DNA from: Pseudomonadota bacterium
GTDB lineage: Bacteria; Pseudomonadota; Gammaproteobacteria; Burkholderiales; Rhodocyclaceae
Assembly (NCBI GenBank): GCA_018262095.1
Contig: JAGTRW010000037.1
Span: forward strand, 1 to 39,906
Length of the DNA: 39,906 nt
Direction of reading: 5' to 3'
The notes beneath the pieces were generated by a model, which was not told the DNA's origin, searched no databases, and saw only the letters and a list, made by a program, of their open reading frames with translations. Below are positions 17,301-28,663 of the stretch, piece after piece (within the stretch, counting starts at the first letter, position 1; each line of letters starts with the position of its first letter). The translations under genes and the position numbers were made by a program.

Positions 17301-18285
17301 TCGCGGCAGGCCAGCGGCGATCTGGTCTGGGACAACGCCGGAAGCGGCAAGCTGACCGCGCGCCTCAAGCAGATGACGATCGATCCGGCGACCGAGGCGA
17401 GTGCCGTGGTGGCCCGGGAGGCGGTCGAGAAACTGCCGGCGCTCGACGTCGTCGCCGACGAGTTTGCGCTCGGCGTACGCCGTTTCGGACGACTCGAGCT
17501 GCAGGCGCGCAACGAGGGCGGGCTCTGGCATCTGTCCAAAGTCCAGATGAGCAATCAATTCGGCAACCTGTCGGGTAGCGGCCAGTGGCAAATCGCCGGC
17601 GGTCGTAATCGCACCCAGCTCGATTTTTCGATCGACAGCAGCGATGTCGGCAGGCTGCTCGAGCGGCTGGGCTACCCCGGCGCGGTGCGCGCCGGAACGG
17701 CGCAACTCGCAGGAAAGATTGGCTGGAACGGCTCACCGGCCGACCTCGATTTCGAGTCCTTGAGCGGCGAAATGAGCCTCGAGGCGAACAAGGGCCAGTT
17801 CGTCAAGCTCGATCCCGGAGCGGCCGGCAAGCTGCTCGGCCTGATCAGCCTGCAAGGGCTGCCGCGCCGAATTTCGCTCGACTTCAAGGACGTTTTCAGC
17901 GATGGCCTGGCGTTTGACAGCATCAGCAGCAAGCTCGCGGTCAAGAGCGGCGTGATGCGCACCGAGCGGCTGCAGATCGACGGACCGTCGGCGCGCGTCG
18001 TGATGCGCGGCGAGGTCGACCTCAAGAACGAAACGCAGCGGCTGATCGTCAATGTTCAGCCTGAACTGGGCGGCACCGCGGCGATCGGCATCGCGCTGAT
18101 CAATCCGATTGCCGGCGTCGCGACGCTGCTGGCGCACAAGGTGCTGCAGAATCCGCTCAATCAGATGTTCGGCTTCGATTACCTGGTGACCGGCCATTGG
18201 GACGATCCCAAGGTCGAGAAAATTTCGAGTGCGGGCGCGGCAGTCGCCGTTCCGCGTTTGCCGACGATTAGCCCTGGAGCGAGCA

Positions 18286-18305
<20 letters not shown>
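14358..18305 (+). CDS. yhdP: YhdP family AsmA-like envelope protein (DUF3971/AsmA2)
   Basis: Very long inner-membrane-anchored periplasmic protein of the AsmA/TamB-like group. E. coli YhdP takes part in phospholipid transport to the outer membrane. About 1315 residues from ATG 14358 (an in-frame TTG at 14328 is an alternative start). A single N-terminal transmembrane helix (FWLIYFGFVVLVLALRY, roughly residues 35-55) is followed by beta-rich repeats. The segment ISIGRIEASWAGINPDLTL is the typical start of the AsmA-like region. The C-terminal AsmA2 region contains LSGEMSLEANKGQFVKLDPG and a final GFDYLVTGHWDDPKV, both hallmarks of the family. The stop overlaps the nitrilase gene by 20 bases. 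The order yhdP, nit, tldD is conserved in many proteobacteria. No internal frameshift was seen. Confidence 0.93.
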
Positions 18306-19119
<814 letters not shown>

Positions 19120-19161
19120 TTATGAAAACCTCAGTTTGAATTTGTCTGAATCGGAAATGCA

Positions 19162-20616
<1,455 letters not shown>

Positions 20617-20659
20617 CCGGACATGTTCAAGCAGCGATACCGATCGAAAGCAAGCAGTC

Positions 20660-20735
20660 AACCACGGCGACACGGCGGGAGCGGCGAGAAAACCGGGGTT
20701 CTCTGTTGCGCTGTGTCCGCCGTGTCGCCGTGGTT
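20660..20735. repeat. Paired intergenic inverted repeat of 9-bp CACGGCG units (copy 2)
   Basis: The left arm 20660-20678 and right arm 20717-20735 are perfect inverted copies over 19 bases (left arm AACCACGGCGACACGGCGG), separated by 38 bases. The centre has a further partial pairing (AGCG..GAGAA with TTCTC..CGCT). The element fills the gap between tldD and the MscS gene. It could form a long hairpin in RNA from either strand and might act as a terminator-like or stabilising structure, though no T run follows. Confidence 0.85.
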
Positions 20736-20793
20736 TAGTCTTAGCCTTTCTGCATAATCCGGGAAGGCTTAACAATACGCAGCGGGGGGCAAT

Positions 20794-22392
20794 ATGGCAC
20801 GAGTAGGTGGCTTGGGAATCCTGCGGGTCCTTTTTTGTCTGGCCCTGCTGCTGATCGGCGGCGTGCAGGCCGCCGACGCGCCGGTCAAGGAAGCGACGCT
20901 CGAGTTCGACTTCCGGACTATCGTCACTTTTCGCACGCTGTTTGTCGGCGCGACGCCGGAAGTGCGCGTGCAGCGCGCGCTGGCCCGCCTCAACCAGCTC
21001 TCGCCGCAGCAGATGGCGCAGCCGGTCGAGCAGGCGCCTTTCGTCGTCGATGGGGTCAGCGGGATCGGCTTGACCGTCGGCGACGTCGTCGTCTTCACCT
21101 TGCTTCCCGGCGATCTCGAACACGACGCCAAGCTGACGCTTGAGCAGGCGGCCAGGCGCGCCCAGTTGGCGCTCACCGACGCGCTGCAGGCCGAAGCCGA
21201 GCAACGCCGTCCGGCGCAATTATTCAAGGCGATCGGCCTGGCGCTGGTCGCCACTGCGCTGGCTTTCGCCTTGCTGTGGCTGGTGCGGCGCGCGGCGAGT
21301 TTGATGGTCGGCCGCTTGCAGCGCGTCATCGAACGCGAGGACGCCTCGCCGAAACTGCGCTGGGCGCGCCACGGCTGGTCGCTGGTGCTGCGTCTGACGC
21401 AACTGGTGCTCGGCTTTCTGTGGCTGTCGATCGCTTATCTGTGGCTCACTTTCGTGCTTTCGCAGTTTCCGCTGACCGAGCCGCTGGCCGACAAGCTGGG
21501 CGGTTTTCTCTATCGCCTGCTGGGCGGACTCGCTTCCGGTTTGATCGACGCGCTGCCCGGGGTGACCACGGTGCTGGTCATCCTGCTGCTGACCCGTGCC
21601 CTGAACGATGCGATCACCAGCTTCTTCCTGGCGGTCAAGCAGGGCCGCACCCAGGTTCCCGGCCTGCACCAGGAAACGGTCAGCGCCACCCATCGCATCG
21701 TCAGCGTGCTGGTCTGGGGTTTCGGCATCGCGGTGGCCTATCCCTTCATCCCGATGTCCAACAGCGACGCCTTCAAGGGGCTGTCGGTGATGTTCGGCTT
21801 CATGCTGACGATCGGTTCGGCAGGAATCGTCAACCAGCTGATGAGCGGGTTGGTGCTGGTCTATTCGCGCGCGCTGTCGGTCGGCGATTTCGTCGATATC
21901 GGCGGCACCGTCGGCGTGGTCAGCGAACTCGGCGTGTTGTCGACCAAAATCATCGACATGCGCAACGAGGAAGTGACGATCCCCAACGCCGTGCTGGTCG
22001 GCAACTCGATCCGCAATTACTCGCGGCTCGCCGGCGAGCGCGGCACGCTGGTGTCGACCAAGGTGACGATCGGCTACGACACACCGTGGCGCCAGGTGCA
22101 TGCCATGCTGATCGCCGCCGCCGAGCAGACGCCGGGCCTGCGCGGCGAGCCCAAGCCTTTCGTCTATCAGCGTGGACTCGCCGATTTTTACGTCGAGTAC
22201 GAGCTCTTCGCCTACATGGATCAGCCGCTCAACCGCGTGCCGGTACTCTCGGCGCTGCACGGCGCGATCCAGGATCAGTTCAACACCTACGGCGTGCAGA
22301 TCATGTCGCCGCATTACATGGAACAGCCCGGCAAGGATGTGATCGTCCCGCCCGCCAAGTGGTACGCGCCGCCGGCCGAGCCGAAGCGATAG
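20794..22392 (+). CDS. MscS-family mechanosensitive ion channel
   Basis: Membrane channel responding to tension or osmotic downshift. The 532-residue protein has an N-terminal signal-like segment (LFCLALLLIGGVQAADA). A periplasmic domain of about 110 residues follows, then four to five hydrophobic helices, the pore helix region (GLSVMFGFMLTIGSAGIVNQ), and the conserved MscS beta domain with SVGDFVDIGGTVGVV and VTIPNAVLVGNSIRNYSR. The C-terminal cytoplasmic alpha/beta part ends near AKWYAPP. It is larger than E. coli MscS (286) and smaller than MscK, so it belongs to the mid-size YbdG/YnaI-like group. GCGGGGGGC precedes the ATG. It lies between a repeat element and the DAHP synthase gene, with 61 bases to the latter. 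Confidence 0.92.
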   Translation: MARVGGLGILRVLFCLALLLIGGVQAADAPVKEATLEFDFRTIVTFRTLFVGATPEVRVQRALARLNQLSPQQMAQPVEQAPFVVDGVSGIGLTVGDVVVFTLLPGDLEHDAKLTLEQAARRAQLALTDALQAEAEQRRPAQLFKAIGLALVATALAFALLWLVRRAASLMVGRLQRVIEREDASPKLRWARHGWSLVLRLTQLVLGFLWLSIAYLWLTFVLSQFPLTEPLADKLGGFLYRLLGGLASGLIDALPGVTTVLVILLLTRALNDAITSFFLAVKQGRTQVPGLHQETVSATHRIVSVLVWGFGIAVAYPFIPMSNSDAFKGLSVMFGFMLTIGSAGIVNQLMSGLVLVYSRALSVGDFVDIGGTVGVVSELGVLSTKIIDMRNEEVTIPNAVLVGNSIRNYSRLAGERGTLVSTKVTIGYDTPWRQVHAMLIAAAEQTPGLRGEPKPFVYQRGLADFYVEYELFAYMDQPLNRVPVLSALHGAIQDQFNTYGVQIMSPHYMEQPGKDVIVPPAKWYAPPAEPKR

Positions 22393-22453
22393 GCTATTCT
22401 TCGCGTAGAATCTGGGCCTTCTTTAGAGCCAACCGCACTGCAAAGGACTTTCC

Positions 22454-23533
22454 ATGACGCTGACCAGCAAGCCCGATACCGACGATCTGCGCATCAAGGA
22501 GATCAAGGAGTTGGTGCCGCCAGCGCACCTCTTCCGCGAGTTTCCGGTCGGCGAGCAGGCGGCGCAGACGACCTATCAGGCGCGCGCCGCGATTCACCGC
22601 ATCCTGCACGGCGCCGACGACCGCCTGCTGGTGGTGATCGGCCCGTGTTCGATTCACGCCGTCGAGTTGGCGATCGATTACGCGAAGCGCTTGCAACAGC
22701 AGGTGGCGCGTTTCGACAAGGACCTGCTGATCGTGATGCGCGTCTATTTCGAAAAGCCGCGAACGACGGTCGGCTGGAAGGGGCTGATCAACGATCCACG
22801 GCTCGATCACAGCTACCGCATCAACGAGGGGCTGCGCCTGGCGCGTAACCTGTTGCTCGAAATCAACGAGCTGGGGCTGCCCTGCGCGACCGAGTTTCTC
22901 GATACGATCACGCCGCAATACACGGCGGATCTGATCGCCTGGGGCGCCATCGGCGCGCGCACCACCGAATCGCAGGTGCACCGCGAACTCGCTTCCGGCC
23001 TGTCGTGCCCGGTCGGCTTCAAGAACGGCACCGACGGCAACGTGCGCATCGCCATCGATGCGATTCGCGCCGCGCAGTCGCCGCATCATTTCCTGTCGGT
23101 GACCAAGGGCGGGCATTCGGCGATCGTGTCGACGTCGGGCAACGAGGATTGCCACGTGATCCTGCGCGGCGGCAAGGCGCCCAACTACAGTGCGGCCGAT
23201 GTCGACGCGGCAGCCGGCGAAGTCGCCGCCGCGGGTCTTGCGGCGCGGCTGATGATCGATTTCTCGCACGCCAACTGTCGCCGCGATTTCAAGCGCCAAC
23301 TCGAGGTGGCGAGCGACGTTGCGGCGCAGCTGGCGGCGGGCGAGGAGCGCATCATGGGGGCGATGATCGAGTCGCACCTGGTCGAAGGCCGGCAGAACCT
23401 GATTGCGGGCCAGCCGCTCGAATACGGCAAGAGCGTTACCGACGCCTGTCTCGGCTGGGACGATTCGGTCGCTGCGCTCGAGCTGCTGGCGCAAGGCGTT
23501 CGCGCGCGCCGCCTGGTCAAGGCGGCGCCGTAG
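22454..23533 (+). CDS. aroG: 3-deoxy-7-phosphoheptulonate (DAHP) synthase, AroG type
   Basis: First committed enzyme of the shikimate pathway; condenses phosphoenolpyruvate and erythrose 4-phosphate. The 359-residue protein matches the E. coli class I alpha enzyme. Shared blocks are DDLRIKEIKELVPP at the start, VVIGPCSIH, RVYFEKPRTTVGWKGLIND, WGAIGARTTESQVHRELASG, GFKNGTDG, MIDFSHAN and YGKSVTDACLGWDD. Residues around FLDTITPQY and VTKGGHSAIV are closer to the phenylalanine-sensitive AroG than to AroF, so phenylalanine feedback is likely, though not proven. AAAGGA lies before the ATG. The gene converges on the alpha-E gene with only two bases between stop codons. Confidence 0.96.
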   Translation: MTLTSKPDTDDLRIKEIKELVPPAHLFREFPVGEQAAQTTYQARAAIHRILHGADDRLLVVIGPCSIHAVELAIDYAKRLQQQVARFDKDLLIVMRVYFEKPRTTVGWKGLINDPRLDHSYRINEGLRLARNLLLEINELGLPCATEFLDTITPQYTADLIAWGAIGARTTESQVHRELASGLSCPVGFKNGTDGNVRIAIDAIRAAQSPHHFLSVTKGGHSAIVSTSGNEDCHVILRGGKAPNYSAADVDAAAGEVAAAGLAARLMIDFSHANCRRDFKRQLEVASDVAAQLAAGEERIMGAMIESHLVEGRQNLIAGQPLEYGKSVTDACLGWDDSVAALELLAQGVRARRLVKAAP

Positions 23534-23535
23534 GT

Positions 23536-24468
23536 TCAGATCGCCGCAACCAGGAAGTCGCGGCTGATGCCGTCGCCCAGGTCGTAGATGCGGTCCATGA
23601 AGTCGGCTAGATATTCGTGCAGTCCCTGCGCCAGTACGTCGTCGATGCGAGTGAAATGGACGTGGGCGTGCAGCATTCCGGCGCGCCGTTCGGTTTCCGC
23701 CGACTGGCCGTTGGTGATCGATTTGAGCACGCGGATGATTCCGGTCGCGCAGGCGTGCAGCGAGCGCGGCATGTCGGGGCGCAGCATCAGCAGCTCGGCG
23801 ACGCGCGCCGGGGTGATCGCGTCGCGATAGACCTTGCGGTAGACCTCGAACGCCGACAGCGAGCGCAACAGCGCGCCCCACTGGTAGAAGTCGGTGGTGC
23901 CTTCGTCGGTGCGCAGCACGTGGTATTTGACGTCGAGGATTCGCGCCGTATTGTCGGCGCGCTCGATCAGCCCGCCGAGCCTGATGAAGTGCAGCGCCTC
24001 GTCCTGCAGCATGGTGCCGAAGGTCACGCCGCGCGTCAGCGCCGAACGCAGCTTGACCCACTCGAAGAATTCGCCGATACCACCCGACAGAATCTGTTCG
24101 AATTTCTGATCGCGCAGTTCGATCCAGGTGAAATTGCAGCTCTCCCAGGTTTCGGCGGTGAGTGTGCCGCGCACGGCGTGGGCGTTTTCGCGAGCGGCGC
24201 GCAGGCAACTGGTGATCGAGCTTGGGTTGTCGGGGTCGGCCACCATGAAGCGCAGCACGTTTTCGGCAGTGACCTGGTCGTAGGACTTGGCGAAAGCGTC
24301 CTGCAGGCTGTTGAGCGCCAGGATCGCGCCCCAGTTCTGGTTTGCTGCGGTGACCGATTGCGGCACCAGCGACATCTGGTGGGTGACGTCGAGCAGACGC
24401 GCGAGGTTCTCGGCGCGCTCGGTAAAGCGCGCCATCCAGTAGAGGTGATCGGCAGTGCGGCTGAGCAT
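23536..24468 (-). CDS. Alpha-E domain protein (DUF403)
   Basis: Helical protein of unknown biochemical activity that nearly always accompanies a circularly permuted ATP-grasp ligase, in clusters proposed to make or modify peptides. The 310-residue chain begins MLSRTADHLYWMARFTERAE and has repeated helical segments such as LGGLIERADNTARILDVKYH and a closing YLADFMDRIYDLGD. This is the typical alpha-E composition, rich in R, E and L with an N-terminal WMxRYxER-like motif. The ATP-grasp partner is upstream on the same strand, separated by 206 bases that contain an inverted repeat element. The transglutaminase-like and proteasome-like (Anbu) genes often found with the pair are not adjacent here. 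Confidence 0.9.
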   Translation of the reverse strand: MLSRTADHLYWMARFTERAENLARLLDVTHQMSLVPQSVTAANQNWGAILALNSLQDAFAKSYDQVTAENVLRFMVADPDNPSSITSCLRAARENAHAVRGTLTAETWESCNFTWIELRDQKFEQILSGGIGEFFEWVKLRSALTRGVTFGTMLQDEALHFIRLGGLIERADNTARILDVKYHVLRTDEGTTDFYQWGALLRSLSAFEVYRKVYRDAITPARVAELLMLRPDMPRSLHACATGIIRVLKSITNGQSAETERRAGMLHAHVHFTRIDDVLAQGLHEYLADFMDRIYDLGDGISRDFLVAAI

Positions 24469-24506
24469 TTGTTTTCTCCCTGTTTCTAATCCCAGAAAAG
24501 CAGTTG

Positions 24507-24655
24507 ACCACGGCGAACACAGCGAACATGCCGCGAAGCCAATCCCGGAGGGACGGCGGAAAAGCGATTACTCGCGACGTTTTCTAGATTCACCCTTTGG
24601 GATGGAGTCGAAAATTTGAAAAGGCATTTCGCTGTGCTCGCCGTGTCGCCGTGGT
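24507..24655. repeat. Paired intergenic inverted repeat of 9-bp CACGGCG units (copy 3, asymmetric arms)
   Basis: The left arm (from 24507, ACCACGGCGAACACAGCGAA) and right arm (to 24655, ending TCGCCGTGTCGCCGTGGT) are inverted copies across an intervening region of about 90 bases. The right arm carries one extra unit of about 8-9 bases (TCGCCGTG) relative to the left. Both arms end inward at a shared GGCAT/ATGCC. The element lies between the ATP-grasp and alpha-E genes, both on the minus strand. Confidence 0.82.
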
Positions 24656-24674
24656 TTGAACTATTGTTTTAAGG

Positions 24675-26129
24675 TTAATTCTCCAGTACCCAGGTGTCCT
24701 TGGTGCCGCCGCCCTGCGACGAGTTGACGACCAGCGAGCCTTGGCGCAGCGCGACGCGCGTGAGGCCCCCCGGAACCATGTCGATCTTCTCGCCGGACAG
24801 CACGAAGGGGCGCAGGTCGAGGTGGCGCGGTGCGATTCCGCCGAAATTGTCGCCGTCGACGAAGGTCGGGCAGGTCGACAGCGCGAGCGTCGGCTGCGCG
24901 ATGTATTTTTCGGGCGCGGCGACGATTCGCGCGCGGAAGCTCTCGATCTCCTGCCTGGTCGACGCCGGGCCGACCAGCATGCCGTAGCCGCCGGCGCCAT
25001 GGACTTCCTTGACGACCAGTTCGGGCAGGTGCGCGAGCGCGTATTTGAGGTCGTCGGGCTGGCGCAGCATGTACGTCGGCACGTTGTTGAGCAGCGATTC
25101 TTCGCCGAGATAAAAGCGGATCATCTGCGGGACGTAGGGGTAGATCGACTTGTCGTCGGCGACTCCGGTGCCGATCGCGTTGGCCAGCGTCACGTTGCCG
25201 GCGCGATAAGCCGAGAGCAGGCCGGGAACGCCGAGCATCGAATCCTTGCGGAAGGCGAGCGGGTCGAGAAAGTCGTCGTCGAGCCGGCGGTAGATCACGT
25301 CGACGCGCTGCGGCCCCTGCGTGGTGCGCATATAGACGGTCTCGCCCTTGACGAAGAGGTCGCGGCCTTCGACGAGTTCGATTCCCATCTGCTGCGCCAG
25401 AAAGGTGTGCTCGAAATAGGCGCTGTTGTAGGCGCCGGGCGTCAGCAGCACGACGCAAGGGTTGTCGACGCCGGTTGGCGCGACGGTGCGCAGATTTTCG
25501 AGCAGCATGTCCGGGTAATGCTGGACGGGGGCGACCTGGTGGTGCGAGAAAAGCTCGGGAAAGAGGCGCATCATCATCTTGCGGTCCTCGATCATGTACG
25601 AGACGCCCGAGGGAACGCGCAGATTGTCTTCGAGAACGAAGAATTCGCCTTTCTTTTCACCGCTGTCGGCGCGCACCAGGTCGACGCCGGCGATGTGCGC
25701 GTAGATTCCGGCCGGAACGTCGATCCCCATCATCTCGGGGCGGAACTGCGCGTTGCCCTCCACCTGTTCGCGCGGAATGATCCCGGCGCGCAGGATCTCC
25801 TGGTCGTGGTAAATGTCGTTGAGGAAGGCATTGAGCGCGCGCACACGCTGGCGCAGGCCGGCCTGCAGCGCCAGCCAGTCGGCGGCCGGGATGATGCGCG
25901 GGATGATGTCGAAGGGGATCAGCCTTTCCTTGCCGCCATCCTGCGCCGACTCGTCGCCATAAACGGCGAAGGTGATGCCGACGCGGTGAAAGGCGATGTC
26001 GGCCTCGGCGCGCTTGCGCGCGATGCGTTCGGGCGGCGTCGCCGCCAGCCAGTCGGCGTAGGATTTGTAATGCGGCCGCAGAGCGCTTGCCGCATCGTAC
26101 ATTTCATTGTAGAAATCTGTGCTCATCAT
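24675..26129 (-). CDS. Circularly permuted ATP-grasp protein, type 2 (DUF404/DUF407)
   Basis: Predicted ATP-dependent amide or peptide ligase of unknown substrate, 484 residues. Recognisable blocks are [14 protein letters not shown] at the start, [106 protein letters not shown] and the C-terminal [17 protein letters not shown]. These mark the permuted fold, in which the nucleotide-binding region lies C-terminal. Two adjacent ATG codons open the frame (26129, 26126). It is the upstream member of a two-gene unit with the alpha-E protein. No known target peptide or cyanophycin-type gene is visible in the window. Confidence 0.92.
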   Translation of the reverse strand: MMSTDFYNEMYDAASALRPHYKSYADWLAATPPERIARKRAEADIAFHRVGITFAVYGDESAQDGGKERLIPFDIIPRIIPAADWLALQAGLRQRVRALNAFLNDIYHDQEILRAGIIPREQVEGNAQFRPEMMGIDVPAGIYAHIAGVDLVRADSGEKKGEFFVLEDNLRVPSGVSYMIEDRKMMMRLFPELFSHHQVAPVQHYPDMLLENLRTVAPTGVDNPCVVLLTPGAYNSAYFEHTFLAQQMGIELVEGRDLFVKGETVYMRTTQGPQRVDVIYRRLDDDFLDPLAFRKDSMLGVPGLLSAYRAGNVTLANAIGTGVADDKSIYPYVPQMIRFYLGEESLLNNVPTYMLRQPDDLKYALAHLPELVVKEVHGAGGYGMLVGPASTRQEIESFRARIVAAPEKYIAQPTLALSTCPTFVDGDNFGGIAPRHLDLRPFVLSGEKIDMVPGGLTRVALRQGSLVVNSSQGGGTKDTWVLEN

Positions 26130-26415
26130 TTTCGCCGCGGCAGTTGATCTGCCCAGCTATCAGCAGAAAGCGTGCCAAACGGCAAAGCGCTCAAAAGGCA
26201 TGTTTCCCGGCCGCTCTTCAAGCGTGATGCACCAAGGCTGTGCGCTGTCGCACCAAACGAGGCTCGCTGCATGAGGGTGTCCTGCGCAGTGCTGACCTGA
26301 AATGCCCTCCAGATCAGGCGATTCTCAGCCAGGAAAGCGGTGATGGAGTTGCCGCGAGAAAATGCTACGCTTGAAGCTCGGCGTTACGATCAGCCCGCGA
26401 ACCCAGGAGAACGCA

Positions 26416-28131
26416 ATGCGAAATCCTCTGGCAGTCGAGAATCACAGCGATCTACGTTTTGATGTGCTTGCCGGCTTGACTGCGGCGGCGGTCGTTCTGC
26501 CCAAAGCCATGGCCTACGCGACCGTAGCCGGTTTGCCGGTGGCCGTCGGCCTCTATACCGCGTTTATTCCAATGGCGATTTACGCCTTGCTCGGTTCGTC
26601 GCAAGTGCTCAGCGTCAGTTCGACCACGACGCTGGCGATTCTGGCTGGCACTGAGCTTGGCTTGGCTGTGCCGGATGGCGATCCGGCACAGCTCGTCACG
26701 GCGACCGCGACGCTCACCGCGCTGATCGGCGCGCTGCTTTTGCTGGCGCGATTGCTGCGCTTTGGTTTTGTCGCCAACTTCATTTCGGCGCCGGTGCTGA
26801 CCGGTTTCAAGGCCGGAATTGGCCTGGTGATCGTGCTCGATCAGTTGCCCAAGCTGATCGGCGTCCATATCCAGAAGCAGGGTTTCTTTCTCGATCTGTT
26901 GAGTCTCGCGCAGCATCTGCCCGAGACTTCGATGGTCACGCTGGCGGTGGCTGCGGCAACGCTGTTCGTGCTGATCGGCATTGAGCGCTTGTGGCCGCAT
27001 TCGCCGGCGCCGTTGGTCGCCGTCGGCGGCGGCGTTGCGGCGGCCTGGTTCTTGGCTCTGCCGGCGCTCGGCGTGGCGACTGTCGGACATATCCCGCAAG
27101 GATTGCCTTCGCTCACGCTGCCGGATTTCGCGCTGGTCGAACAGTTGCTGCCGGGGGCGCTCGGCATCGCGCTGATGAGCTTCACCGAAACGATCGCGGC
27201 GGGGCGGGCTTTCGCGCGCCCCGAAGATCCGCCGGTCGACGCCAATCGCGAGCTGGTCGCGACCGGCGCAGCGAATCTGGCGGGCGCCTTGTTCGGCGCG
27301 ATGCCGGCCGGCGGCGGTACGTCGCAGACGGCGGTGGTGTACGCCACCGGTGGGCGATCGCAGAAGGCGTCGCTGGTGAGCGCCGCCGTCGCGCTCGCCA
27401 CGCTGTTGCTGCTGGCGCCCTTGCTTGGCCTGCTGCCGTACGCGACGCTGGCGGCGATTGTCATCGTCTATTCGGTCGGCTTGATCCAGCCCGCGGAATT
27501 TCTGGCGATTCGCCGGGTTCGCCTGATGGAGTTGCGCTGGGCGATTGCCGCCGCAATCGGCGTGCTGTTCTTTGGAACACTCAATGGCATCGTCGCCGCG
27601 ATCATCATTTCGCTGATCGGACTTTCCAGTCAGACTGCGCACCCGCGTGTCTCGATCATCGGCCGCAAGCGCGGCGCCGACGTGCTGCGCCCGCTGTCGC
27701 CTGAACACCCGGACGACGAGACTTTTCCCGGCCTGTTGATCCTGCGTCCCGAGGGGCGCCTGTTTTTCGCCAATGCCGAGCAGGTGGCCGCCGATATCCG
27801 GGCGCTGGTCACCAAGCACCAGCCGCGGGTGATTGCACTGGATCTGAGCCGGGTTCCCGATCTCGAGTATTCCGCCCTGCAGATGCTTGCGCAAGGCGAT
27901 CAACGCGCCAGCGAACTGGGCGCCACGCTGTGGCTGGTCGGCTTGAACCCTGGCGTGCTCGAGGTGGTGCAACGTTCCGGTCTGGCCGATCGCCTGGGCC
28001 GCGAGCGTATGCTGTTCAACGCCCGCGCGGCGATCGCGCGCTATCAGGCGCTGCCTTCAACGGTGCGCGAGGCGACCGCTGCTGATCAGCGCGCACCCCA
28101 AAACGGGGCGCGCGGGCGAACAACAGGTTAA
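26416..28131 (+). CDS. SulP family anion transporter with STAS domain
   Basis: Inner-membrane transporter of the SLC26/SulP family, which moves sulfate, bicarbonate or dicarboxylates. The family part has FDVLAGLTAAAVVLPKAMAY at the N-terminus, then VGLYTAFIPMAIYALLGSS, APVLTGFKAGIGLVI, and in the C-terminal half FGAMPAGGGTSQTAVVYATGG. A cytoplasmic STAS domain occupies about the last 120 residues, with VIALDLSRVPDLEYSALQML as its anti-sigma-antagonist-like core. The start ATG 26416 is chosen because CAGGAG lies seven bases upstream; an in-frame ATG at 26362 has no such site. The product is 571 residues. The preceding 286 bases (26130-26415) are divergent promoter space between this gene and the ATP-grasp gene, with no recognisable element. 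The substrate cannot be assigned. Confidence 0.92.
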   Translation: MRNPLAVENHSDLRFDVLAGLTAAAVVLPKAMAYATVAGLPVAVGLYTAFIPMAIYALLGSSQVLSVSSTTTLAILAGTELGLAVPDGDPAQLVTATATLTALIGALLLLARLLRFGFVANFISAPVLTGFKAGIGLVIVLDQLPKLIGVHIQKQGFFLDLLSLAQHLPETSMVTLAVAAATLFVLIGIERLWPHSPAPLVAVGGGVAAAWFLALPALGVATVGHIPQGLPSLTLPDFALVEQLLPGALGIALMSFTETIAAGRAFARPEDPPVDANRELVATGAANLAGALFGAMPAGGGTSQTAVVYATGGRSQKASLVSAAVALATLLLLAPLLGLLPYATLAAIVIVYSVGLIQPAEFLAIRRVRLMELRWAIAAAIGVLFFGTLNGIVAAIIISLIGLSSQTAHPRVSIIGRKRGADVLRPLSPEHPDDETFPGLLILRPEGRLFFANAEQVAADIRALVTKHQPRVIALDLSRVPDLEYSALQMLAQGDQRASELGATLWLVGLNPGVLEVVQRSGLADRLGRERMLFNARAAIARYQALPSTVREATAADQRAPQNGARGRTTG

Positions 28132-28170
28132 AATCACGCCTCGGCCCACTGCAAATGATTTTCCTGACCC

Positions 28171-28638
28171 ATGAAACAAGTTCTAGCCTCCGATCTCGAT
28201 CAACTGGCGTGCAGCGCACAATCGTCGCCACGGCGCCGCGCCAATCTCAATATGCACGAAGAACTGAGCGACCCGGTTCAGCGGCTGGCGATCGCCATGG
28301 AGCCCGATACCTTCGTCCGTCCGCACCGCCATCGGCAAACCTGGGAACTGCTGTTGCCGCTGCGCGGACGCTTTGTCGTGTTGCTCTTTGACGATCAAGG
28401 CGTCGTCACCGGTCGCACCGTTCTCGGCGGCGAGACGGCGCTGCTCGAAATGCCTGCCGGTCAGTGGCACGCGGTGCTGTCGCTCGACGTCGGCGGCGTG
28501 ATTTTTGAAGTCAAGCGCGGGCCCTACCAGCCGATCGACGGTGCCGATTTCGCGCCCTGGGTCGCCGCTCAGTCGCCGGCGTTGCTCGACTGGTTCGGCT
28601 CGGCTCGGCCGGGCGACCGTTTTGTCGAACGCGCGTGA
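28171..28638 (+). CDS. WbuC family cupin-fold metalloprotein
   Basis: Small cupin of unknown activity, 155 residues. The family features are RRRANLNMHEELSDPVQRL, then the metal-binding cupin motif 1 RPHRHRQTWELLLPLRGRF, and motif 2 LLEMPAGQWHAVLSLD with its histidine. The C-terminus has VKRGPYQPIDGADFAPWV. WbuC-type proteins are named after an O-antigen cluster gene and are often found near surface polysaccharide genes, which fits the lipid A operon starting 26 bases downstream. It sits 39 bases after sulP. I infer that it could be the first gene of the arn transcript, but no promoter could be assigned with confidence. Confidence 0.85.
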   Translation: MKQVLASDLDQLACSAQSSPRRRANLNMHEELSDPVQRLAIAMEPDTFVRPHRHRQTWELLLPLRGRFVVLLFDDQGVVTGRTVLGGETALLEMPAGQWHAVLSLDVGGVIFEVKRGPYQPIDGADFAPWVAAQSPALLDWFGSARPGDRFVERA

Positions 28639-28663
28639 CGCGCCTCGTTGATGCAAGCGGGGC

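Noticed and set aside
20660-20735. Periodic repeats read as a CRISPR array
   Set aside because: The unit is 9 bases with no unique spacers of constant length, and no cas genes are present; the arms are inverted, not direct arrays.
22394-24529. A 711-codon open frame on the minus strand
   Set aside because: It overlaps the alpha-E gene in another frame and is antisense to aroG; the true genes there have clear family motifs.
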